From Prevotella sp902465605 (GTDB lineage: Bacteria > Bacteroidota > Bacteroidia > Bacteroidales > Bacteroidaceae): 64,000 nucleotides of DNA. How positions within the stretch are numbered: position 1 is the stretch's first letter; every line of letters begins with the position of its first letter. Under the pieces are notes generated by a model. The model searched no databases. It had not been told where the DNA came from and was given only the letters and a program-made list of their open reading frames with translations. The position numbers and the translations under genes are program-made. The stretch is taken from contig CABQNT010000006.1 in NCBI GenBank assembly GCA_902465605.1, positions 1-64,000 on the forward strand, given 5' to 3'. Below are positions 25,794-33,141 of this stretch, piece after piece.

Positions 25794-25875
25794 AAAAGCA
25801 TAACTTTTGCCCGCCAAAAGAGGCTCTTTTGCTCTCCAAAAGCATAGGTTTTGCTTTGCAAAAGATGTCCTTTTG
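25794..25875. repeat. array of four CAAAAG/CTTTTG inverted-repeat units
   Basis: Four successive units of the form CAAAAG-N5/6-(C)TTTTGC are spaced by four bases (CCGC, TCTC, TTTG), giving a period of about 22 bases. Each unit is itself an inverted repeat, so the array could fold as a row of short hairpins or pair across units. It lies in the leader between hsdS and hsdR. Similar CAAAAG/CTTTTG strings occur in Prevotella genomes to my recollection, so this may be a genus-wide repeat rather than a local control site. Confidence 0.7.
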
Positions 25876-25990
25876 TTTTTGCTTTCCTATTGCTCTTGTT
25901 TCCAGCGAGTTACAGATTGAGGTTTTGGCGATTCTCATTCGTTTGGCAAAAAAATATCTTTACAATTCTTGATATTCTTCATTGTTGGTG

Positions 25991-25998
25991 CAAATGTA
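25991..25998 (-). promoter_or_regulatory. candidate -7 box for hsdR
   Basis: On the minus strand this reads TACATTTG, matching TAnnTTTG. It lies 295 bases upstream of the hsdR start and just after the hsdS stop, which would give hsdR a long leader containing the palindromic repeat array. No good -33 TTG is seen at the expected spacing, so support is partial. Confidence 0.3.
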
Positions 25999-26027
25999 CG
26001 ACACAACAGCGCAGCTATTCTGCATTG

Positions 26028-27404
26028 TTACGCATTAAATCCCCTCACATCTATCTTTCCCGTTACTGCATCGGTAATAAGGGCTTGCTTATACTCCTGC
26101 AGGAGTTCTATTTGTCGTCGGCGTTTAGCTATGCGGGCATCAATCTTGGAAGTTTCCGCATCGAGATAAGATACGATTTGAAGTTGTTCTTTCTTTGGTG
26201 GTAGAAGCAATCTAAGATTTTTTACATCATCCTTATAGATAGCTCCAATTGTAGTTGATTTGTTATTTATAGTCAGTTGCTTCTTACCATAATCGGACAT
26301 AAAGAAATAGTGAAAGAACATATTATCTATCATCTTCTTATCTGTCTTCAAAAGATATGTGTTAGGAGCCAATGTCATAGGGCAATCACAATTGGGCACA
26401 ATATAAGACTTACCTATGTCTCCACGTTTTGCTATCAGTACATCGCCAGGACAGAGACTTGATTTACTAAGATAATTATATGTATCTTCATCGCAATAGT
26501 TATTGCCATCTACAAGCCCACATCTATCATTTGCAAGGTCTGTTGCTCTAACCATCCACGCATAAGGATTACCAATATTTACATGAACGTTAGCGGCAAT
26601 ATCTGCAAAAGAACCATTCGCATCGTAATCCGTAAGTAATGTGATTACATCTTTTACGCGTAAAGATTCCCAATTAGTTGGTATTTCTCTTATCCACTCA
26701 ATCCCCGAATCCTTCATCTTTGCGTTGGGGTTAAGCCCTTTGGTGACAGCACGGCTGATGATGGCAGACTTCATTTCTTCGAGCAGTTCTATCTGCTTCT
26801 CGCGCTTGGAGATGATAGCATCTATCGGCTTCGTCTTGCCATCAAGGAAAGACGCAATAGATTGCTGCTCGGATAAAGGGGGCAGGAATATAATCTGACC
26901 AAGATAATCAGGTATTTTTAGATTCTGAATACCTGTTGTTTGATTGAAGAACAAAAGATTCACCTTCTGTGCATAAATCGAATAGAAGAAATAATAAAGC
27001 AATCTGGTGTTCAGAGCGTTTTCATTGCAACGTACACAATGTATGAAGTTTGAACATGTGGCTCTATGAGCAAGATTAGCTATTACAGCTCTGCCAACAG
27101 GATTGACGTCTCCGCCGCCTGATTTTTCAATAAGGATATCATTTGGTAGAATTTCTCTTTCTTTGAAAGTCTTTTCGTCGATATTACGAATAGTTATCTT
27201 TTCCTCGGAAAGTCCACCATTTTTATAATCGAAATCCGCTACACGATAGCACACGATATCATTATCATCTCCTTTTTCGTCGTCTCCCCATACACCAGAG
27301 AAACTTGACTTGAGGCCAAATTTTATACGTGAATAGTTCCAATGGCTCGGCACTTTCCCTATCCACTTTACTCCGCTCTCTTTATATTCCTCGTATCTTT
27401 TCAT
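26028..27404 (-). CDS. hsdS: type I restriction enzyme specificity subunit (HsdS)
   Basis: A 458-residue DNA-recognition subunit built as a duplicated module. Each half begins with a conserved lead-in (KESGVKWIGKVPSHW at residue 8; KDSGIEWIREIPTNW near 232), continues into a variable target-recognition domain, and ends in a helical spacer (ISKREKQIELLEEMKSAIIS near 195; IAKRRRQIELLQEYKQALIT near 425). The two TRDs set the two halves of the split target sequence. It starts two bases after the RhuM-like gene's stop, so translation is likely coupled. No inverted repeat or recombinase gene for shuffling was seen. Confidence 0.95.
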   Translation of the reverse strand: MKRYEEYKESGVKWIGKVPSHWNYSRIKFGLKSSFSGVWGDDEKGDDNDIVCYRVADFDYKNGGLSEEKITIRNIDEKTFKEREILPNDILIEKSGGGDVNPVGRAVIANLAHRATCSNFIHCVRCNENALNTRLLYYFFYSIYAQKVNLLFFNQTTGIQNLKIPDYLGQIIFLPPLSEQQSIASFLDGKTKPIDAIISKREKQIELLEEMKSAIISRAVTKGLNPNAKMKDSGIEWIREIPTNWESLRVKDVITLLTDYDANGSFADIAANVHVNIGNPYAWMVRATDLANDRCGLVDGNNYCDEDTYNYLSKSSLCPGDVLIAKRGDIGKSYIVPNCDCPMTLAPNTYLLKTDKKMIDNMFFHYFFMSDYGKKQLTINNKSTTIGAIYKDDVKNLRLLLPPKKEQLQIVSYLDAETSKIDARIAKRRRQIELLQEYKQALITDAVTGKIDVRGFNA

Positions 27405-27406
27405 AC

Positions 27407-27811
27407 CTATACGTTCTTTTTGTTGATCAGGTTCACCACCACCTTTACCATGGTATCCTTTTCTTCCGTCCGGCTCTCTGCAATCATCAGCGTGAGTGCC
27501 ACGAGGGTGTTGTCGCCGATACGCTTGGAGCCGTCGGGGTTGTAGAACATCACGTCATGCTCTTGTGTCTTTCCTGTCATTGCACCGTGTTGAGTGGTTA
27601 TTCGGAATTTCCGAACTACCTCTTCTTTCTCCAATTCACCCTCTTTGAACACATTGTTGATATGCTCATTGATGGTTGACTTTGACTTGTCAAACAATAG
27701 GGCAATCTGGTCTTGGTTGAGCCACACCGTCTCGTTCTCCAGTCGCACGTCGATGGCGGTCTGCCCGTCCTGCGTCTGATATATCTTTATCTCGCCTTTA
27801 CTATCCATCAC
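27407..27811 (-). CDS. RhuM-like N-terminal protein between hsdM and hsdS
   Basis: A 134-residue protein. Residues 5-75 (IKIYQTQDGQTAIDVRLENE, TVWLNQDQIALLFDKSKSTI, NEHINNVFKEGELEKEEVVR) match the N-terminal region of RhuM/Fic-associated proteins found beside type I R-M genes. The usual continuation, with the RTKFYNLDVIISVGYRV block of full RhuM proteins, is replaced from about residue 76 by a different segment (TGKTQEHDVMFYNPDGSKRI ... MVKVVVNLINKK). It therefore looks like a chimera or a distinct short family. Intact frame and two-base spacing to hsdS suggest a functioning operon member; function unknown. Confidence 0.7.
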   Translation of the reverse strand: MMDSKGEIKIYQTQDGQTAIDVRLENETVWLNQDQIALLFDKSKSTINEHINNVFKEGELEKEEVVRKFRITTQHGAMTGKTQEHDVMFYNPDGSKRIGDNTLVALTLMIAESRTEEKDTMVKVVVNLINKKNV

Positions 27812-27825
27812 TTAATACTTAACAC

Positions 27826-29883
27826 TTACAACTTAACATTTTCCAACTCCTCATCGGCCTCTTCATCAAGTCGTTTGATGTCGGCAAGGATGGCATCGAG
27901 GTCGCGCATGGGGCGATAAACATAGAAAAGCTTGGAGAAGGGAAACTCACAACCCACCTTGTCTTTCGTCCTGTCCATCCATGCATCGGGAGTGAAGGGC
28001 AGCACCTCACGTTCAAAGTACTGGTTGATGTCCTGTTTAAAGGGAATGTTCTCGGTGTCGTTGAGATTGCCATCCTCCAAGAAACCGCTATCAGCCTTGT
28101 ATGGATTGTTGAGCACTTCGGGAGCATTTTCACTTACGATGCCCCAAGCCTTGCGCAGGGCTTTTATCTCGGCAGTCGAAGGCTTGCATTTCTTGCTTTT
28201 CAGAAAGGCGAAGAACTCGGTGTCGCTACGTTTCTCGTCAATGCCTTCGAGGGCTGCCACGTTTTTATAGATAAGATTTTTCTTATCGTCTGGCTTAAAG
28301 CCTTCAACGGCTTTCATCTGCTGGTATTGAGCAGTGATGTTCTCAAACCAATAGCGCATAGGGCGACGCACGGCAACCTTGGTATAAAGGAAGTCGTCAT
28401 AATCCATCTTCTTGGCTATTTCCAGATGTTCCACTTTATTTGTATCCTCATTGAGAATATCACGAGTCACGCTCTTATACTCCTTGTAGATTTCAAGAAT
28501 GTCTTTTGCACCCTCGTCACTGATGTCGTAACGCTTCTTACCAAGGTTGGTCTGAAGCAACTTGGCGTACTCATTTTTATGGGATGCATCGATGAAGAGC
28601 ACCTGTCCACGTTTTGCTTCGGGACGTTTGTTGTCCAGAATCCATAGATAGGTACTGATACCTGTGCCATAGAACAAATCGCCCGGAAGCGATACAATAC
28701 AGTCGAGCAGATTTTTATCAAGTAGCATCTTTCGGATATTACTCCAACCACTACCAGCATCACCATTGAAGAGCGGCGAACCGTTGAGCACGATGCCAAT
28801 GCGAGAGCCATTCTCCTGATCCATCTTCGCCACCATGTGCATCAAGAATAGCAGTGAGCCGTCGCTTGTGGTTGGCAGCCCTGCCTCGAAGCGTCGACTT
28901 GGGGCATTGTCCTTTTGCACGCACGCCTTCACGTACTCGTCCTTCCCCCAGTCTACGCCGAAAGGTGGATTGGCAAGCATAAAGTTGAACGTGCGGCCAT
29001 AGAGATGGTCGTCGCTGAAAGTGTTGCCCCTGAAGAGCTGCTGCCCAATGTTGTGGTCATCGCCCTTCATCAGCAGGTCGGCCTTGCAGATGGCGTAGGT
29101 CTTGTCGTTGAGTTCCTGTCCGAAGAGCTGCACTTTCAGGTCCGGGTTGCGCGCCAGCGTCTGGAGGTATTTCTTGCCCACGGTGAGCATGCCGCCCGTG
29201 CCGCAGCAGGGATCGTAGATAGAGAAGATGCGTCCGGGAATGTAGAGTTCGTCCTCGTGCCCGCTGATGGTGAGGGCCACAAGCAGCTGCACAATGTCGC
29301 GGGGCGTGTAGAACTGTCCGGCCTTGGTGTTGCTCGACTCCTTTGAACGGCGTATCACATTCTCGAACACCGTACCCATCATGGCATTGCTCACCTTGTC
29401 GGGGTGTAGGTCGGCACGCTGCACAAACATCTGACACACCGAAAACAGTTTGTTGTTCTCAGCCAGCCGGCGATAGATGTCGCTCAAGTCCAGGTGTTCG
29501 CCTGCATCCTGCTTATGCACGAAGTTGGCAAGAATATCGCGCACGTTGTCGGTAAAAGAATTAAGGTAGTAATCAAACGAGGTGGCAATCTGCGCCGGGG
29601 CTGCCAGCATTTTCTCCATGGAGAGGCCGGAGGTGTTGAAGAAGGTCAGGTTGTTCTTGCGGAGAATACTCTCCAGCTTGATTTTCTTCATTTTCTCAGG
29701 TGCATCATCAGGAATCTTTTTCAATTCCTCCATGATGGCATCACGCTTTTCGTCGAGCACACAGTCCAGTCGGCGCAGCAGGGTGAAGGGCAAAATCACG
29801 TCCTCCACCTCGGCATCATCGTACAGTCCTCTTATTATTTCTTTAATGTCCCATATCACGGACGCTAATTCTTGTTCGGTCAT
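27826..29883 (-). CDS. hsdM: type I restriction enzyme methylase subunit (HsdM)
   Basis: A 685-residue N6-adenine methyltransferase. The helical N-terminal domain (1-150, with DIKEIIRGLYDDAEVEDVILP) is followed by the SAM-binding motif DPCCGTGG (224-231) and the catalytic motif NPPF (305-308), within ANPPFGVDWGKDEY. It methylates the host recognition sequence together with HsdS and also forms part of the restriction complex. It is longer than the usual 500 residues because of a C-terminal extension after about 520. First gene of the M-RhuM-S run, with the XRE regulator gene 87 bases upstream on the same strand. Confidence 0.95.
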   Translation of the reverse strand: MTEQELASVIWDIKEIIRGLYDDAEVEDVILPFTLLRRLDCVLDEKRDAIMEELKKIPDDAPEKMKKIKLESILRKNNLTFFNTSGLSMEKMLAAPAQIATSFDYYLNSFTDNVRDILANFVHKQDAGEHLDLSDIYRRLAENNKLFSVCQMFVQRADLHPDKVSNAMMGTVFENVIRRSKESSNTKAGQFYTPRDIVQLLVALTISGHEDELYIPGRIFSIYDPCCGTGGMLTVGKKYLQTLARNPDLKVQLFGQELNDKTYAICKADLLMKGDDHNIGQQLFRGNTFSDDHLYGRTFNFMLANPPFGVDWGKDEYVKACVQKDNAPSRRFEAGLPTTSDGSLLFLMHMVAKMDQENGSRIGIVLNGSPLFNGDAGSGWSNIRKMLLDKNLLDCIVSLPGDLFYGTGISTYLWILDNKRPEAKRGQVLFIDASHKNEYAKLLQTNLGKKRYDISDEGAKDILEIYKEYKSVTRDILNEDTNKVEHLEIAKKMDYDDFLYTKVAVRRPMRYWFENITAQYQQMKAVEGFKPDDKKNLIYKNVAALEGIDEKRSDTEFFAFLKSKKCKPSTAEIKALRKAWGIVSENAPEVLNNPYKADSGFLEDGNLNDTENIPFKQDINQYFEREVLPFTPDAWMDRTKDKVGCEFPFSKLFYVYRPMRDLDAILADIKRLDEEADEELENVKL

Positions 29884-29970
29884 ATCGTATCTTTTCTATT
29901 GGCAAGGCAAAAATGCTTCAATGTAGTCTTTCAGCTTTGCTTGATATTTTTTATGAGAAGCCTTTTGAGG

Positions 29971-30168
29971 CTATTTTATCAATAGTTCCTGCACCTCTAC
30001 ATCCAGTGCTTTAGCTATCAGGAGCAAGGTTTCGATGTTGGGCTGGGTAGTGTTGGTACACCACTTGGAAACGGTGGTCGGATTGATACCCAACAGTTCG
30101 GCAAGCCACTTGTTAGTACGCTTGTGCTCAACAAGTACGACCTTGATTCGGTTGATGTCTTTTTCCAT
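29971..30168 (-). CDS. XRE-family HTH regulator
   Basis: A 65-residue protein that is nearly all helix-turn-helix: IKVVLVEHKRTNKWLAELLG, then INPTTVSKWCTNTTQPNIET and LLLIAKALDVEVQELL. The size and sequence fit the small XRE (Cro/C1-type) regulators that often stand next to restriction operons as controller proteins. It lies 87 bases upstream of hsdM on the same strand and could delay restriction after transfer to a new host. A candidate -7 box (CAAATATA on the plus strand) lies 30 bases upstream of its start. Target sites are not known. Confidence 0.85.
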   Translation of the reverse strand: MEKDINRIKVVLVEHKRTNKWLAELLGINPTTVSKWCTNTTQPNIETLLLIAKALDVEVQELLIK

Positions 30169-30197
30169 ATTGCTTAGGAATTAAAATGCTTACGGCA

Positions 30198-30205
30198 CAA
30201 ATATA
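30198..30205 (-). promoter_or_regulatory. candidate -7 box for the XRE regulator
   Basis: The minus strand reads TATATTTG, an exact TAnnTTTG match, 30 bases upstream of the XRE start. A TTG at the right -33 distance is not evident. It could also serve the downstream hsdM-hsdS genes by read-through. Confidence 0.4.
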
Positions 30206-30409
30206 ATGAAATTTTTCCGAGAGTAACCCCTGCTTATTACAAATAATGTAGGGAACCCCAGTCTTTTTATTGTTATGGCAGCTAAACTTCCTCTTTTCTC
30301 CCAATGTAAGACTGTTTTTTTGTGGAATTATGCAGAATAGTTGCGCTGTTGTATATTTCCTTTGCATCCAGAAACAAATACGAAGTTCTAATTTTAATAC
30401 TAATCGGTT

Positions 30410-31096
30410 ATGAAGAAATTATTATTGGTTATTGTCACCCTGCTGGCAACTGTATGTGCAAATGCGCAGATTATGCGTGTAGATGAGTTGGAGAAGTACG
30501 CAAAGGAGAAGTATGGCGACAAGTGGACGGAGGCAGCTGCCAACATCGCGAAGAGTGTGCTACTCGACAAGAACAATGCGATGACCTTTGTGCAGGTGAT
30601 CCCCTGTGATGGGCAGACCGCAGAGCAGCTGTATGTGAATCTCAACTATTGGTTTACTGCTACCTTCAACGATGCCAACTCTGTAATCAAGCTGAATGAC
30701 AAAGAGAGTGGTGTTATCATTGCTTCGGGCTACATGGCAGACATTGCAGGTCATGCAGGCGGAACAAACTCGTACAACGTAAGCATCAAGCCTGTTATCA
30801 GGGTAGATATCAAGGAGGGCAAGATAAGAGTGACTTACTCTATCGACCATTATGATGTGGTCGTGCTTGCCGGAGGTGGTATCATTGGGGCCCTCTCAGG
30901 ATCTATACCCATAAAGGTAGAAGAGAAATGGCTGCTTGACCAGTGCTATCCCTTTGCTGAGAAGGATGGACATCATGCTAAGAAAACTTCAAGCAAGGCG
31001 CTTGTGATGTCTTACGCTTATTCGAATGTATTGCTCGACAAGATTGAAGAAGCAGCCAAGCACGGCTTGGTTGGAAACGAAAATGACAACTGGTAA
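30410..31096 (+). CDS. exported DUF4468 domain protein
   Basis: A 228-residue protein with a clear signal peptide (residues 1-19, MKKLLLVIVTLLATVCANA). The mature part matches DUF4468, a Bacteroidetes family with a TBP-like fold: a GVIIASGYMADIAGHAGGTN stretch followed by VSIKPVIRVDIKEGKIRVTY. The function is not known; members are secreted or periplasmic. It stands alone on the plus strand between the restriction genes and the cell-wall hydrolase and ends before a strong bidirectional terminator. It may be cargo rather than part of transfer. Confidence 0.8.
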   Translation: MKKLLLVIVTLLATVCANAQIMRVDELEKYAKEKYGDKWTEAAANIAKSVLLDKNNAMTFVQVIPCDGQTAEQLYVNLNYWFTATFNDANSVIKLNDKESGVIIASGYMADIAGHAGGTNSYNVSIKPVIRVDIKEGKIRVTYSIDHYDVVVLAGGGIIGALSGSIPIKVEEKWLLDQCYPFAEKDGHHAKKTSSKALVMSYAYSNVLLDKIEEAAKHGLVGNENDNW

Positions 31097-31116
31097 TAAC
31101 CATTACTAATATTGAG

Positions 31117-31147
31117 GTCCTGTAGTTCCCATACTGCAGGACTTTTT
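31117..31147. terminator. rho-independent terminator between convergent genes
   Basis: GTCCTGTAG (31117-31125) pairs with CTGCAGGAC (31134-31142), one G-U pair, followed by five T residues. It lies between the DUF4468 gene and the convergent wall-hydrolase gene and can act on the plus strand; on the minus strand the T-run is weaker. Confidence 0.75.
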
Positions 31148-31152
31148 ATGCG

Positions 31153-32211
31153 CTAAGAGAAAAGACTTCTTTCAAGGCTCATCACTTTGGAGATATAGCT
31201 GCCATCTTCCGCATACCCAATCCTGTTCAGGAACTCGTAATAGTTTCCACCTTTGTACTTGTACTGCACATAGTCTTTGTATGCCTTAACGCTTTCTTCC
31301 CATGAGTTGAAGGTGTAGTAGCTTCCGTTGCTGGGGCGGCGAAGACCGAAGAGGTTGTTGTTTTCTAAGCATACCCGGGAGGTAAAGTAGCCTGTTTCAA
31401 GCAGAGCCTGTGCCGCTACTATCTGTGGGAACTTTACATCAAATTGCCTTAATGTGGCCATCAGATTTTCGATGTTCAGCTCTCTGTTGGGTTTCGTGCC
31501 AAATCTAATATACGACATCTTATCCTGTAGCTGCGTGATGTAACCGTTAAGATAGTCCACAAAGACATTAGGATCGACACTCTTCCCACCTTTCCTGATT
31601 CGGATATGAAGGTGCGGACCAGTGCTTTTGCCTGTGTTCCCTGATATTCCCACGATGGTTCCTGCCGAAACGGCATCGCCAGCTCTTACGGTTATCCGGT
31701 CAAGATGGCCATAAAGACATTCAAAGATGCCATGTTCCAAAACAACATAGTTGCCATAGCCTCTATTCCCAAAATGTACCTCCTTGATGATACCGGGGAG
31801 CATCGCATAGACTCGTGCATGGTTGCATTCGAGGTCGATGCCGTCGTGGAAAGCCGCACATCTACTTACAGGGTCTTTGCGATAGCCGAAAGCTGAGTTG
31901 AGCTTCAGGAAGTCGAGCGGAAGGCAAACATTCATGCGCTGGCTGATCAGATTGAAAAGCAAGGAGTCCTTCACATTGACAAACAGTGGTACGTCCTTCT
32001 CAATGGTGATTTTCAAGCCACGACCTGTTTGAAAGGTCACATCAGGTTGTTTTGCGCCTACGCTGTCTTTCTTTTGCTTTGTAACTATGTGTTTTACAGG
32101 CCTTACCTGTACGTGAGCTACCTCCGGGCGGAGGGTATAAAACTGTGCTACCATCTTCATGCTGATAATCATGGAGGCAAAAACTAATAGAAATAATCTG
32201 TATCGTCTCAT
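31153..32211 (-). CDS. bifunctional wall hydrolase: M23 peptidase plus glucosaminidase
   Basis: A 352-residue exported protein (signal peptide about residues 1-22). The LytM/M23 domain occupies about residues 100-225 with zinc ligands in FHDGIDLECN and HLHIRIRK (GPHLHIRI) and the GYGNYVVLEHG core. A glucosaminidase/lysozyme-like domain follows (about 250-350) with QIVAAQALLETGYFTS and NNLFGLRRPS. Such two-domain enzymes open peptidoglycan so that the conjugation channel can cross the wall, the role given to TraQ/VirB1-type proteins. It is divergent from the DUF4099 gene and lies apart from the tra operon. Confidence 0.85.
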   Translation of the reverse strand: MRRYRLFLLVFASMIISMKMVAQFYTLRPEVAHVQVRPVKHIVTKQKKDSVGAKQPDVTFQTGRGLKITIEKDVPLFVNVKDSLLFNLISQRMNVCLPLDFLKLNSAFGYRKDPVSRCAAFHDGIDLECNHARVYAMLPGIIKEVHFGNRGYGNYVVLEHGIFECLYGHLDRITVRAGDAVSAGTIVGISGNTGKSTGPHLHIRIRKGGKSVDPNVFVDYLNGYITQLQDKMSYIRFGTKPNRELNIENLMATLRQFDVKFPQIVAAQALLETGYFTSRVCLENNNLFGLRRPSNGSYYTFNSWEESVKAYKDYVQYKYKGGNYYEFLNRIGYAEDGSYISKVMSLERSLFS

Positions 32212-32295
32212 CTTATCGTCTTGCTTTTTTGATAATTTTGTTCGGTGAGAAGCGCAAGACTTCTCTAAGCAAATTTACCGATAAACATTCAACGT

Positions 32296-33063
32296 ATGGA
32301 AAATGTGATGACTTTTCAAGCTCAGGGAGCTGTCTTGGAGAAACTGATGCAGTTGGGTATCGACAGGGAAAAACTGGAGTTGATGCCTGATGGTCTGAAA
32401 GTTCCACTGCTTCGTGGAGAGATAACGCCTGTTTTCGTGGCCAACATGGAAACATCAAATGGCAAGGTGATACAGTTACCGCTCAAAACCCAACTCGTGC
32501 TGGATGAAAACAACCAAGTGATGCTGATTACCTATCCGCTCCGCAAGAAAATTGCCAACGAGTTAGGACTAAGCCCAAGTGAACTCCAGCGTGTGCAGTC
32601 GAATGATGTTATCCGCAAGGAAGTGGACGTGGAGGGAGAAAGGAAAGTAAGATTTATCCAGTTGGATAAGGAAACCAACTCGCTCATGCACCGTGACGTG
32701 GCCAGTGTGCCTATCGAAGCGGAACTGCAAACACGGGATAAGGTGAAAGACATTGACTTGGGAGCCAACCAGAAGGAGGCGCTTCAGGAAGGGAAGCCCA
32801 TAGAGCTTTCCATTGGCGACACCAAGGTAACGGTGGGCGTTGACCTGCGCGAGCCACAGGGCTTTAAGGTTGTCGATGGCGACATGAAAGAGTGGGAACG
32901 ATTGCAACAGATGCGCTACGATGATGTTCACGAGGATTTTATGGGTTATGTGATGACCGACGAAAACCGCTGGGAATACCAGAAAGTGGTGGAACGTCAA
33001 GCCATGACCAACAACACCTCGGAGTCTATCGAAAAGAAACAGCATACTGGCTTGATTCGATAG
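32296..33063 (+). CDS. DUF4099/DUF3945 domain protein of conjugative elements
   Basis: A 255-residue soluble protein. Residues 10-90 (LEKLMQLGIDREKLELMPDG and LLRGEITPVFVANM) match the DUF4099 pattern, and residues 150-240 (EALQEGKPIELSIGDTKVTV, GVDLREPQGFKVVDGDMKEW, MTDENRWEYQKV) match DUF3945. Both domains recur in Bacteroidetes mobile elements, often in proteins that also carry topoisomerase or antirestriction domains. Function is unknown; together with the following PRTase-MutS-I and ArdC-like genes it probably belongs to an early-entry set injected or expressed on transfer. A TAATTTTG box at 32233-32240 may be its -7 element, without a clear -33. Confidence 0.75.
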   Translation: MENVMTFQAQGAVLEKLMQLGIDREKLELMPDGLKVPLLRGEITPVFVANMETSNGKVIQLPLKTQLVLDENNQVMLITYPLRKKIANELGLSPSELQRVQSNDVIRKEVDVEGERKVRFIQLDKETNSLMHRDVASVPIEAELQTRDKVKDIDLGANQKEALQEGKPIELSIGDTKVTVGVDLREPQGFKVVDGDMKEWERLQQMRYDDVHEDFMGYVMTDENRWEYQKVVERQAMTNNTSESIEKKQHTGLIR

Positions 33064-33141
33064 CACAAGACTAATAACCATCCTCCCAAACAAGGGATTC
33101 TTTAATATTCTGCTCCCGGCTTGTCACTTTCATAAGAGCCA

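Noticed and set aside
25794..25875. Repeat array considered as a CRISPR
   Set aside because: The units are about 18 bp inverted repeats with 4-base gaps, no spacers, and no cas genes nearby.
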